DNA of 33,368 bases, from the NCBI GenBank assembly GCA_038214135.1, contig JBBQSD010000062.1:1-33368 (forward strand), given 5' to 3'. Positions 6,421-15,838 of the stretch are shown here, piece by piece. Made by a program: the position numbers and the translations under genes. The notes beneath the pieces are model-generated. The model was not told the origin of the DNA and ran no database searches. It saw only the letters and a list, made by a program, of their open reading frames with translations. Each line of letters starts with the position of its first letter. Within the stretch, counting starts at the first letter, position 1. The stretch is from JANLSE01 sp038214135 (GTDB lineage Bacteria > Chloroflexota > Chloroflexia > Chloroflexales > Roseiflexaceae).

Positions 6421-8294
6421 CGAACAAACCCTCAGATTCGATTATTGTGCGGTTGTATAGCCTGACAACGCCCTATCGTCGGACAATCCTGCTTGGGATG
6501 TTCTGCCTGGTGCTCTCGGTTATCGGCGAATTGTACCCACCCCTGATCTGGCAAAAGGTTGTGGATGAACTGCTGCCACGCCAGGATTGGGTTGCGATTG
6601 CGCTACAGATTGCCCTGCTGATTGGCGTCCTTGCGGCAACCCAGGCATTCAGTGCTATCCGTGGGGTACTGCTGGAGAAGGCTGGCCAGCAACTGACCCT
6701 CGATCTGCGAACACGCTTGTATGAGAAGCTGCAATTGCAGAGTGCTGGCTACTATGCCAATCGGCGCACTGGCGATCTGCTCTCACGGCTCACATCGGAT
6801 GTCGATGCGGTGCAGGATGTGCTCATCCGTGGCACCGATTCGGTTGTCGCCAATGCACTGCGCCTGGTTGGGGTCGCTGCGATTTTTATTGTGCTGCAAC
6901 CAGCGCTTGGATTAATCACAATCATGCCGATGATCGTTGTCGGCCTGTTGTTGGGTCGCTTCAATGGCCAGGTTCGGCCCGTCTATCGGGCTGCTCGTGA
7001 ACGGTTGGGCCAGATCAGCGCACGTCTCTCCGACAATCTGGGTGGCATGCGGGTGATCCAATCGTTCGCCCAGGAGCGTCGTGAGCTTCAGGCTGTATAC
7101 GAACTGGGCGAGCGCCTGTTTCAGGATCAGGTAAAGGCCGTTCAACTCCGCAATCGAATCTTCCCTGTGATCCGTTGGGTTGGCAGCCTTGGTAATGCAA
7201 TCATGCTGGCTGGGGGCGTCTATTTTATTGCTCGCGGGCAGTTTACGCTGGGCGGATTGCTGGCCTACCGTGGCTATGGGCGCTATTTCTTCGGCCCAGT
7301 CGATGATCTCGTCAGCATCAATGATCTGGTTCAACGGGCTGCCGCCGCCGGAAGGCGTTTGTTTGAAGTGCTGGACGCGCCAATTGTTGTTGCGGAAGCA
7401 GCAGATGCTCAGGATCTCCCAAGACCACTGCGCGGTGCGCTTCGTTTTGAGGGCGTTTCGTTTAGCTATGAGCAGGGGAGCAGAAGTCCCTCACCCCCAG
7501 CCCCTCTCCCAGTGGGAGAGGGGCAGCGCAGCAGGGGTGAGGGAATAAGCGAACATATCCACAGTAATGGGCATGCAGCCGAAACGCATGCCGCACCCAA
7601 TTATGTGCTGAAAGACGTAACCCTGCATATCAATCCGGGCGAGCGGGTGGCCATTCTTGGCCCATCTGGAGCTGGTAAGAGCACCCTGATCGCGCTGGCG
7701 GCTCGCCTGTACGATCCAGATCAGGGTTGTGTGACGCTGGATGGCCAGGATTTACGTTCGGTAACATTCAATTCGTTACGCTCCCAGATCGCCCAGGTTC
7801 AGCAGGAAACCTATCTGTTCAACGCAACCGCCCTGGAAAACCTGCGCTATGGCCGACCAGATGCTTCCATTGAGGAAATCGAACAAGCGGCCAGAGCCGC
7901 CAATGCCCACGAATTTCTGGAAAAACTGCCCCAGGGCTACGAGACGCTGGTTGGCGAAAGGGGTATCAAACTCTCTGGTGGCCAGAAGCAGCGCATTGCC
8001 GTGGCCCGCGCCCTACTGACAGGTGCGCCACTGTTGCTGTTGGATGAGCCAACCAGCGCTGTTGAGGCAGAATCAGAGGCGTTGATCATCGAAGGCCTAG
8101 AACGGCTGATGCGAGGCCGAACCACCCTGGTTGTGTCACATCGGCTGTCGCTGGCCCGTTCTGCCGATCTTGTTGTGGTAGTCATGGATGGCCGAATTGT
8201 CGAGCAGGGCCGACCGGAGCAGTTATTGGCTCACCCAGAAAGCCGCTTCTCGGCCATGGTTCGCGCCGATTCGGCGTTCGCTGTAGTGGAATAG
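6417..8294 (+). CDS. ABC exporter half-transporter (MsbA/LmrA type)
   Basis: 625 residues: a six-helix membrane domain (about residues 20-320) fused to an ATPase domain, expected to work as a homodimeric inner-membrane exporter. The Walker A loop GPSGAGKST, Q-loop region QVQQETYLF, signature LSGGQKQR, Walker B LLLLDEP and H-loop VVSHRLS are intact. The D-loop reads SAVEAE instead of the usual SALD. The ATG at 6417 overlaps the DUF3037 stop (ATGA). Oddly, residues about 357-376 are encoded by a nested palindromic repeat inserted in frame between the A-loop tyrosine strand (FSYEQG) and the VLKDVTL strand. A Gly/His/Ala-rich stretch follows. The site is a surface loop, so the protein is probably still functional. 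Substrate unknown. Confidence 0.93.
   Translation: MTNKPSDSIIVRLYSLTTPYRRTILLGMFCLVLSVIGELYPPLIWQKVVDELLPRQDWVAIALQIALLIGVLAATQAFSAIRGVLLEKAGQQLTLDLRTRLYEKLQLQSAGYYANRRTGDLLSRLTSDVDAVQDVLIRGTDSVVANALRLVGVAAIFIVLQPALGLITIMPMIVVGLLLGRFNGQVRPVYRAARERLGQISARLSDNLGGMRVIQSFAQERRELQAVYELGERLFQDQVKAVQLRNRIFPVIRWVGSLGNAIMLAGGVYFIARGQFTLGGLLAYRGYGRYFFGPVDDLVSINDLVQRAAAAGRRLFEVLDAPIVVAEAADAQDLPRPLRGALRFEGVSFSYEQGSRSPSPPAPLPVGEGQRSRGEGISEHIHSNGHAAETHAAPNYVLKDVTLHINPGERVAILGPSGAGKSTLIALAARLYDPDQGCVTLDGQDLRSVTFNSLRSQIAQVQQETYLFNATALENLRYGRPDASIEEIEQAARAANAHEFLEKLPQGYETLVGERGIKLSGGQKQRIAVARALLTGAPLLLLDEPTSAVEAESEALIIEGLERLMRGRTTLVVSHRLSLARSADLVVVVMDGRIVEQGRPEQLLAHPESRFSAMVRADSAFAVVE
7487..7544. repeat. Nested palindromic repeat inside the ABC exporter gene
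   Basis: Outer arms TCCCTCACCCC and GGGGTGAGGGA are perfect inverted repeats. Inner arms CCCCTCTCCC and GGGAGAGGGG flank a three-base loop. A related copy, with a degraded left arm, lies in the intergenic region at 8551-8594; the stretch GGGAGAGGGGCAGCGCAGCA is identical in both. Here the element lies in frame in the ATPase domain and is translated as a Pro/Ser/Gly/Arg-rich loop (SPSPPAPLPVGEGQ). Confidence 0.9.
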
Positions 8295-8321
8295 ATGGAA
8301 TAGATCATTTCTTCATGAGGT

Positions 8322-8537
8322 TCTTACCGCTGTGCACGGCGAGCACCAGGAAACCGTCCGGCTGGTTAGTTCTCGCGGGTCTGCGCACCCCGCACCCCAA
8401 ATGGAACTTGGTGGCTCCGCAATGGTGGTGTATCATGCCACAACTGGGTTCAGCATACATGAGTGGCTGGTTGCTGCGTGCTCCCTGAACCCGTAATCGA
8501 TTATGCCTTGGCTGTGGGCGCTGAGCGATTGTGGCTC
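8322..8537. repeat. Degenerate dispersed intergenic element, copy B
   Basis: This part of the convergent gap between the ABC exporter and the radical SAM gene resembles 784-954 at both ends in the same orientation. The central parts do not align by eye. No coding signature is seen on either strand beyond short chance frames, so it looks like a decayed mobile or structural element. Confidence 0.5.
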
Positions 8538-8550
8538 TTTTACACCTAAT

Positions 8551-8594
8551 CCCTTTCCCCTTGGGAGAGGGGCAGCGCAGCAGGGGTGAGGGCG
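8551..8594. repeat. Intergenic copy of the nested palindrome
   Basis: CCCTTTCCCCTTGGGAGAGG at 8551-8570 followed by GGCAGCGCAGCAGGGGTGAG shares its right two thirds with the in-gene copy at 7487-7544. The left outer arm is altered (ACACCTAAT in place of CTCACCCCC). It lies in the convergent gap and may act as a bidirectional stop, but there is no T-tract. Confidence 0.8.
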
Positions 8595-8637
8595 GTTCTG
8601 CAGTTCTGTAGTTCGATAGATTCTCGGTTCCGTATTC

Positions 8638-8709
8638 TGACTCCTGACTCCTGACTACTTGGTTCTTGGTTCTTGGTTCTTGGTTCGTATTCTGACTCCT
8701 GACTCCTGA
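8638..8709. repeat. Composite heptamer arrays TGACTCC and TTGGTTC
   Basis: Two TGACTCC units and one variant (8638-8658) are followed directly by four perfect TTGGTTC units (8659-8686), then two more TGACTCC units with a trailing TGA (8693-8709). Two different 7-base units are thus abutted in register. The array lies 11 bases beyond the stop codon of the radical SAM gene. An 8-base relative (GTTCTGCA, GTTCTGTA) occurs just upstream at about 8595-8610. Confidence 0.9.
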
Positions 8710-8720
8710 ATTCTCGGTTC

Positions 8721-9947
8721 TCACCACAGCGTGAGTTGCTCGGCAATCGGGCCGTGGGCCGCATAATGGCGCGTGCGGGCGGCTTCGTTTCGCCCAAAAA
8801 AGCGGCCATTGAGTGTCACGAAATCGGCAGCACGAGCAGCAGCCGAACCAAGGGCGCGCAGATGCTCAGGAGCCAGGAAGCGCTGCTCGCGCCGCAGGCG
8901 CAGGATGCGCCGCACACCAATCGGCCCTAAACCAGGGACACGCAGCAGATCCGCCTCAGATGCCCAGTTCAACTCAAGGGGGAACCGTTCGGGGTGGGCG
9001 AGCGCCCATGCTAGCTTGGGATCAAGATGCAAGGGCAAATTATCATCGATCTGATATGGTAATTCGCGCTGCTCAAATCCATAATGGCGCAGCAGCCAAT
9101 CCGCCTCGCGTAACCGCTGCTCACGAACGAAGGGTGTTGCGTCGCGCTGCTCATATGGCGTTCCCGCTACTGGCCGAAAGGCCCCGAAATAGACTCGCCG
9201 CAGTTCGAGATCGCGATACAACCAGGCCGTTGTGTCGAGCAGCTCGCGATCACTCTCGCCCGATGCGCCAACCACAAACTGGGTTGCCAGGCCACCCGGC
9301 AGTGTGTTATGATCGCGTTGCTTGCCACGTTTTGGGCGCTGCACCTGGCGCTCACGCTGCCAATCACGCATCCAGGTAAGCCGTTCAATCAGATCGCGCT
9401 GCCAATCGCGTTCGGGTGAGATACTCGCCAAGCGCACAGCCGATGGTGCCTCTAGATTCAGGCTCAATCGATCAGCAAGCTGTGCGGCCCGCTCAACCTC
9501 GTGGCGAGCCACACCCGGCAGCAGCTTGACATGAATATAGCCCTGGTAGCTATGGGTATTTCGCAGGCCCTCCACCGCATCCAGCATCCGGCCAACAGCA
9601 TTGTGGGTATCGCCATCAACTCCGGTTGAGAGGAACAGCCCCTGGGCTGCGCCGCGCTCAACGCGTGGTAAAAAGACCTTGGCAAGCTCTTCGGGAGTGA
9701 GCGTTGCCCGTGGTGTATCGCTGCTAGTTCGTAACGGGCAGTATGGGCAATCCCATTCGCAGCGGCTACTCATCAGCACCCGGAATGTCGGCAGTGAGCG
9801 ACCATCCGGCCCACTCTCTGTTACAACCCCGCTCTCCGACCAGGCCGCCTTTTTGGGGGTATAGCGCCGCCCACCCTGGCTATGGGCATCACAGGCATCG
9901 AAACGTGCCGCAGGAGCGAGAATATCGAGTTTCTGCGTGAGATCCAT
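8721..9947 (-). CDS. Radical SAM protein, putative DNA modification/repair type
   Basis: 408 residues. The radical SAM cluster motif CEWDCPYC (Cys at about 63, 67 and 70; CX3CX2C spacing) follows a conserved N-terminal segment LTQKLDILAPAARFDACD. A helix-hairpin-helix near residues 320-350 (ASEADLLRVPGLGPIGVRRILRLR) suggests nucleic-acid binding. This architecture matches the family of putative DNA modification or repair radical SAM proteins often encoded beside a uracil-DNA-glycosylase-like protein. No such partner is visible here. ATG at 9947 is preferred over a start 40 codons upstream, since the extension has no family resemblance and overlaps a promoter-like TATAAT. The substrate is unknown. 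Confidence 0.87.
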   Translation of the reverse strand: MDLTQKLDILAPAARFDACDAHSQGGRRYTPKKAAWSESGVVTESGPDGRSLPTFRVLMSSRCEWDCPYCPLRTSSDTPRATLTPEELAKVFLPRVERGAAQGLFLSTGVDGDTHNAVGRMLDAVEGLRNTHSYQGYIHVKLLPGVARHEVERAAQLADRLSLNLEAPSAVRLASISPERDWQRDLIERLTWMRDWQRERQVQRPKRGKQRDHNTLPGGLATQFVVGASGESDRELLDTTAWLYRDLELRRVYFGAFRPVAGTPYEQRDATPFVREQRLREADWLLRHYGFEQRELPYQIDDNLPLHLDPKLAWALAHPERFPLELNWASEADLLRVPGLGPIGVRRILRLRREQRFLAPEHLRALGSAAARAADFVTLNGRFFGRNEAARTRHYAAHGPIAEQLTLW

Positions 9948-9954
9948 GGCGCGT

Positions 9955-9960
9955 ATTATA
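9955..9960 (-). promoter_or_regulatory. -10 element implying a near-leaderless radical SAM transcript
   Basis: A perfect TATAAT on the minus strand ends seven bases before the ATG at 9947. Transcription would begin at or next to the start codon, which fits the lack of a ribosome binding site. No good -35 is seen. Confidence 0.45.
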
Positions 9961-9966
9961 CAGATT

Positions 9967-10184
9967 CTATAGGTGGGCTGCCAGCCACTGCTGCACATCC
10001 GCAGGATCGGTAAACTCCAGCAATGCTTCCGCAAACGCTTCAAGTTGTGTTGGAGTAAGGGTATCAAGCTGGGCTTGTATTTCTGTTGGGATGCTCACAA
10101 ACTTGCGGATCAGCTGCCGCTCAATATATGCGCGCCAATCGAGCCGATTCAATTGTACCACCTGACACTGAAAATTGAGGATTA
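9967..10184 (-). pseudogene. DUF4351-like C-terminal remnant
   Basis: The minus-strand frame ending at 9967 encodes a segment like the C-terminal DUF4351 module of Rpn/PD-(D/E)XK-type proteins: RQLIRKFVSIPTEIQ, then TLTPTQLEAFAEALLEF and DVQQWLAAHL. The usual nuclease domain is missing. Upstream the frame runs into the palindrome at 10187-10206 and unrelated sequence, with no convincing start near the domain. A frame open to 10395 exists, so a 142-residue protein is formally possible. I think a truncated relic is likelier. It ends 19 bases before the radical SAM start. Confidence 0.5.
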
Positions 10185-10186
10185 TG

Positions 10187-10206
10187 GGGCGGTTCGCAAA
10201 CCGCCC
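10187..10206. repeat. Single copy of the 20-bp palindrome
   Basis: GGGCGGTTCGCAAACCGCCC, identical to the copy at 75-94, lies at the broken edge of the DUF4351 remnant. The remaining 187 bases to the ABC1-type kinase gene hold no gene that I can support. Confidence 0.85.
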
Positions 10207-10393
10207 GCCGCTGATCGGGTATGATACGAACAGTGCATAGAGGCGCAGCCGAAGATTGGATCTCTGGGTTCTGGAATGAAAGAGGCATTTCGGCTGGCAT
10301 GGTGGTATAGGCATAGGAGAGGGATAGAGCAGCCACGATGGTTCATTATCATAAGCGCAGCGATGGTTCTTCGTTTGTGTGGATTGGTCGCTC

Positions 10394-12067
10394 ATGATCT
10401 GGCCATTGTTCCGCCAGGCGCGCTACCTGGGCCGTTACCGCCAGATCGCGCAGGTGCTAGCCCGCTATGGATTTGGCTCGTTGATTACGCTGCTAGGGCT
10501 CGATTCGTTGGTGCGCCTGCCTGGCCGCCTGGCGCGCCGCCCGCTCGACTCACTGACCGGGCCGCAGCGGTTGCGTATGGCGCTGGTTGAGCTGGGGCCA
10601 ACGTTTGTGAAGCTGGGCCAGGTGTTGAGCACGCGCCCGGATATTGTGCCAGCTTCCTATGTGATTGAGCTGAACCGCCTGCAGGATACGGTGCCACCAT
10701 TTGAGGCCGAACGAGCGATGGCGCTGATTGAGGCCGAACTTGGCAAGCCAATTGGCGAGCTGTTTGGCTCGTTTGAACGGAAGCCCTTAGCAGCCGCCTC
10801 GCTTGGGCAGGTGCATGCCGCCACACTGCACGACGGAACAGCGATTGTTGTCAAGGTTCAACGACCCGACATCCAGCAGCTTGTGTCTGTCGATCTGGCC
10901 ATTCTCACCGAGCTTGCTGCATTGGCACAGGAACGATCCGAACTGGGCCGGCGCTACCATCTGGCCGATCTGGCCTGGGAATTTGGGGCCATGATGCGCG
11001 CCGAACTGGATTTTCGCCAGGAGGGCCGTAATGCGGATCGCTTCCGCCGTAATTTTGTTGGCAACCCACATGTGAAGATCCCATGTGTGTATTGGGAACA
11101 CACAACGGCACGCATATTAACGAGCGAGCGGATTGTGGGGATTAAGATCAGCGATATTGCAGCGATGGATGCAAGTGGGCTTGATCGGAAACAACTGGCC
11201 CGCCATAGTATCGAACTGATATTGCAGGAGATCTTCAAGGACGGCTACATCCAGGGCGATCCGCATCCAGGAAATATGTTTGCACTCCCGGGCGAGATCA
11301 TTGGTGCCGTCGATTTTGGGCAAGCTGTTGCGCTCGACAGAGAGATGACCCGTAATCTCCTGTTATTGCTAGTTGGCCTGGCCCGCCACGATGCCGAAGG
11401 CGCGCTGCGCGCACTCCAGGGGCTGGGCATACTCCAGGTGCGAACGATCACACCGGTGCTGCGGCGCGATATGGTGCGCTTTATTGAGGGCTTCGTGGAT
11501 CGGCCACTCTCCGATATTTCGGCACGCGAGACTGTCGAAGAATTGCTGGGCCTGGTGCAGCGCCACGAACTTCATATGCCTGCGCCATTGGCTCTGCTAC
11601 TCAAAGCTGTGATCATGATGGAGGGGATTGGTGTTCAGATCGATCCGGATCTGGATGTGTTCGCGGTGGCGCGGCCATATGCGCTTCAAACGCTGGCTGA
11701 GGTGGCTGGCCCTGAGGCAATCGCGCGTCGGGCACTCGAACGAGGCCAGGTTCTGCTGGAATTGGCCGATGTGTTGCCAAGCCGCGCAAATGAGACACTG
11801 GCCCAACTGGCGGAGGGTGAACTCACAATCCGGACTCGGGAACTGGAGTTGCGCCGCGTCGCTCAGGTACTCAGCGCTGCGGGTTCACGGCTCGCGCTCG
11901 CGCTGGTACTGGTGGCATCGGTGATTGGCCTGGGCTTGCTAGCATTGGCAACCGCCATCGGGCATTGGGAAGGGCCAGTTGTGATCGGCTTTATGACACT
12001 CGGCGTACTCGGCTTGCTGACGAGTGGTGCGGCACTGATTGCCAGCCTGGTTCGGGGTGGCGAGTAA
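10394..12067 (+). CDS. ABC1/UbiB/ADCK-family atypical kinase
   Basis: 557 residues from the ATG at 10394; a GTG five codons upstream (10379) is the alternative, and neither has a strong ribosome site. The family's KxGQ motif (FVKLGQVLSTRPDIVP, about residues 71-86), the Ala-rich loop AAASLGQVHAA replacing the glycine loop (about 133-143), the catalytic lysine in VVKVQRP, GDPHPGN and the VDFGQ metal site are all present. Two C-terminal hydrophobic helices (about residues 495-550) anchor it in the membrane, as in UbiB. UbiB-type proteins support ubiquinone or menaquinone synthesis and lipid handling. No quinone gene lies nearby, so its exact role is open. Confidence 0.92.
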   Translation: MIWPLFRQARYLGRYRQIAQVLARYGFGSLITLLGLDSLVRLPGRLARRPLDSLTGPQRLRMALVELGPTFVKLGQVLSTRPDIVPASYVIELNRLQDTVPPFEAERAMALIEAELGKPIGELFGSFERKPLAAASLGQVHAATLHDGTAIVVKVQRPDIQQLVSVDLAILTELAALAQERSELGRRYHLADLAWEFGAMMRAELDFRQEGRNADRFRRNFVGNPHVKIPCVYWEHTTARILTSERIVGIKISDIAAMDASGLDRKQLARHSIELILQEIFKDGYIQGDPHPGNMFALPGEIIGAVDFGQAVALDREMTRNLLLLLVGLARHDAEGALRALQGLGILQVRTITPVLRRDMVRFIEGFVDRPLSDISARETVEELLGLVQRHELHMPAPLALLLKAVIMMEGIGVQIDPDLDVFAVARPYALQTLAEVAGPEAIARRALERGQVLLELADVLPSRANETLAQLAEGELTIRTRELELRRVAQVLSAAGSRLALALVLVASVIGLGLLALATAIGHWEGPVVIGFMTLGVLGLLTSGAALIASLVRGGE

Positions 12068-12069
12068 AC

Positions 12070-12100
12070 GAACAAAGGAACAAGAATGAAGGAACAAACG
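12070..12100. repeat. GAACAAA-type repeats
   Basis: GAACAAA, GGAACAAG and GGAACAAACG occur in succession just after the kinase stop codon, in the 61-base convergent gap. They belong to the TTGTTC family, here read on the opposite strand. Confidence 0.6.
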
Positions 12101-12128
12101 AGCGGAAATTAAAAGCTCTTGCTCTTAG

Positions 12129-12986
12129 CTAACGAAAGGCTCGCGCAATTGCAGCTTGGAGGCTACCAAAGGTGATAATCTGATCGAGATCTGTTCCAAG
12201 TTGAACGAGAGTTTGAGCGATTTCGGCGCTAATACCACTGAGATAGACCGTTGCCCCCAGTAGTTTGGCGGCTCGTGCGGATCGCAACAGGCCATCGGCG
12301 ACCTGAGTATCCATAACCTTCACGCCGGTAATATCCAGGATCGCTGTTTCCGCCTGATAGGCGCTAATGCCTTCGAGCAATGCTTCTAGCACCTGTTGGG
12401 TTCGGCGCGTATCGATTGCGCCAACCAATGGCATCAGCAGCACACCATCACGCAGCGGAATGAGTGGTGTCGAGAGTTCCGCCAGAACGCTGGCCTGCCC
12501 GGCAATAATCTGCTCCTGGCGTTGGATGCGCTCATTTTCTTCATTCCTGCGTAGAGTGACATCTTCGTAGCTGCCCAGGATAGCATAGACCTGACCATTC
12601 TCATCGAGGAGTGGCACTTTATTCGTTTCGAGCCAGATAACCTGGCCATCGGCCTGTTCAAGCTCTTCCACGATCTTCAGGCGTGGCTTGCCACTCGCCA
12701 CGACCGCCAGATCATCGGCGCGATAGCTCTCGGCCATTGCACTCCATGGCATATCGCTATCGGTTTTCCCAATCACATCGGATGGAGTTGCTAGTGCCGC
12801 CGCATCAGCAACGCGCTGATTACAGCCAAGAAAACGCCCATCGCGATCCTTCCAAAAGAGCGTCATTGGCAATGAATCGATAACCTGTTGATGCTGGCGT
12901 ACTTGGCGCTCAAGCTCAGCATTGCGCGCCCGCAGTACTTCAAGCTCATTCGAATCAGTGTCGTTAGGAACAGTTGCGTCAGTCAT
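12129..12986 (-). CDS. PAS-STAS regulator, RsbR-like
   Basis: 285 residues. A short coiled coil (about 10-40) leads into a PAS sensor domain (IDSLPMTLFWKDRDGRFLGCN to about residue 150) and a C-terminal STAS domain. The STAS part has LDITGVKVMDTQVADGLLRSARAAKLLGA and SAEIAQTLVQLG, the pattern of RsbR/RsbS. Threonines equivalent to both RsbR phosphosites (in DTQVA and EIAQT) are kept. ATG at 12986 is chosen over one seven codons upstream because GAAGGA stands nine bases before it. Stressosome partners RsbS, RsbT and a phosphatase are not in the window, so this looks like an orphan sensor that may join a complex encoded elsewhere. Confidence 0.88.
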   Translation of the reverse strand: MTDATVPNDTDSNELEVLRARNAELERQVRQHQQVIDSLPMTLFWKDRDGRFLGCNQRVADAAALATPSDVIGKTDSDMPWSAMAESYRADDLAVVASGKPRLKIVEELEQADGQVIWLETNKVPLLDENGQVYAILGSYEDVTLRRNEENERIQRQEQIIAGQASVLAELSTPLIPLRDGVLLMPLVGAIDTRRTQQVLEALLEGISAYQAETAILDITGVKVMDTQVADGLLRSARAAKLLGATVYLSGISAEIAQTLVQLGTDLDQIITFGSLQAAIARAFR

Positions 12987-13123
12987 CTCAATCGATCCTT
13001 CGCACATTGACCAATAGAATATCAGGCATTATCACACAGTAAGCGCTATCTTTTGCATCATACTCCATCCAGCAAAAAAGAACATGACCGTATTGATGTC
13101 GATCAGGCAACAAATCGCGCAAC

Positions 13124-14487
<1,364 letters not shown>

Positions 14488-14491
<4 letters not shown>

Positions 14492-15678
14492 GCCTGCCCC
14501 AACACACTGGGAGTATGGCGTTGAAGCGACAACATAATCTGCTCCAATGCAATGCAATGCTGTGCCCAGGAGAAATGCGCCACAACCCGTTCGCGTGCCT
14601 GTACGCCCATAGCCAGCGCTGCTGCTGGATCATCCAACAAGCGTGCGATTGCACATGCCAGGCTGGCAACATTGCCCTCCTCGAACAGCACACCCTCCAT
14701 GCCATCGCGAATCACCTGATTAAGCGGTGAAATATTGGCCGTCACCACTGGTAACCCAGCTGCCATATACTCATACACCTTCAGTGGCGACCAAAAGAAG
14801 CCAGCGGCACGAAGTGCTGGATGCGGCGCAGTGTTGAATGGAGCTACGCCCACGGCTGCGCCAGCCAGCATGCCAGCCACATCTTCATATGGCACGGCAC
14901 CAGTGAAAACAATCTGATTGGGCCATTCTGCGGCCAGATGTTCGGCTTTGGCGCGTTGCGGGCCATCGCCAATCAACAGAAACCGGACATTACGGCCCTG
15001 TTTCAGCAACAATCCCGCCGCCTGCACAACATCGGTGACACCATGCCAGGGGCGGAAGCTACCAAGAAACACAACTGTCGGTGGCACTTGTGCAGAACGA
15101 ACTTCGTGCCTGATGGGAACAAAGCGCTCGACCGCCGCACCCCACGGCAGCTCAATAATCTTCTCGCGGGCAATAGTTGGCGGAATCGTCGTGTGCAGTG
15201 GTGTCACAATGCGATCCGCCCATTGGCATTGTTGGGTAGCCCAATGCCGCAGCGGGCCGCCAAGGCGATCATCGATCCGGCGCTTACGCACCTCGGGTGG
15301 ATCAACAATCAGCGCATTTACCTCCAGAATGGAAGGAATGCCAAGCCGGTGGGCCGTGATGATGCCACAACCAGCAAAGTTATAGTAGCGCTCCATGATG
15401 ATATCGGGCGCAATCGTACGGGTAAGCCGCTCAACGATCGCCAAACTCGTCAGAGCCGCCATCTTGGGGATATCGATATGATGGAGTGTAAAGCCATCGA
15501 GCTGGCTGCTTACCGGGTGAAGGAGGGTTGCAGGGCGCACACGCCGTTCGGCACTACAGGCAACCACATGCACCCGATGCCCGCGTGCCGCCAGGCCACG
15601 GGCAACCTCAAGTGTATGGGTCGAACCACCAAGCGAGCCTGGTACCGGAATACCGCTGGCAATATAGAGGATGTTCAT
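14488..15678 (-). CDS. GT4-family glycosyltransferase
   Basis: 396 residues. NILYIASGIPVPGSLGGSTHTLEVARGLAARGH is the GT-B N-terminal domain with its glycine loop. The donor half shows VVFLGSFRPWHGVTDVVQAA, LLIGDGPQ and SPLKVYEYMAAGLPVV, in which the first Glu of EX7E is replaced, as in many GT4 enzymes with an SPLK motif. ATG at 15678 is preferred; a start six codons upstream (15696) is possible and neither has a good ribosome site. It heads a two-gene unit, coupled by ATGA overlap to the glycosyltransferase downstream. Substrates unknown. Confidence 0.9.
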
Positions 15679-15696
15679 TGTTGAGGAGTAAGCCAT

Positions 15697-15714
15697 CAGC
15701 CGTCAGCCGTCAGC
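15697..15714. repeat. Heptamer repeat CAGCCGT x2.6
   Basis: CAGCCGTCAGCCGTCAGC immediately upstream of the glycosyltransferase start. It is a third heptamer unit, with a short inverted relationship (CCATCAGCC against CTGATGGC) to the edge of the GCTGAAA array at 15798. Confidence 0.75.
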
Positions 15715-15797
15715 ATTCCAATGCCAAGATAAAGCTATACACAGATGGGCAAGCGCTATTCCCATCTGAGGCAGCATCTGCCAATAGCCTCCTGATG

Positions 15798-15830
15798 GCT
15801 GAAAGCTGAAAGCTGAAAGCTGAAAGCTGA
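15798..15830. repeat. Heptamer repeat GCTGAAA x4.7
   Basis: Four perfect GCTGAAA units at 15798-15825 plus GCTGA, ending eight bases before the stop codon of the PstA-like gene. This is a fourth heptamer unit in the window. Confidence 0.9.
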
Positions 15831-15838
15831 TTGTGCAG

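Noticed and set aside
8551..8594. Rho-independent terminator for the ABC exporter
   Set aside because: A hairpin can form, but it has no T-tract and it is a copy of a dispersed repeat, so termination cannot be claimed.
9967..10395. Intact 142-residue protein in front of the radical SAM gene
   Set aside because: Only the last 65 or so residues look like a known domain; the rest crosses a palindromic repeat, so I call it a remnant.
12129..12986. Complete stressosome operon
   Set aside because: Only the RsbR-like member is present; flanking genes are a kinase of ABC1 type and glycosyltransferases.
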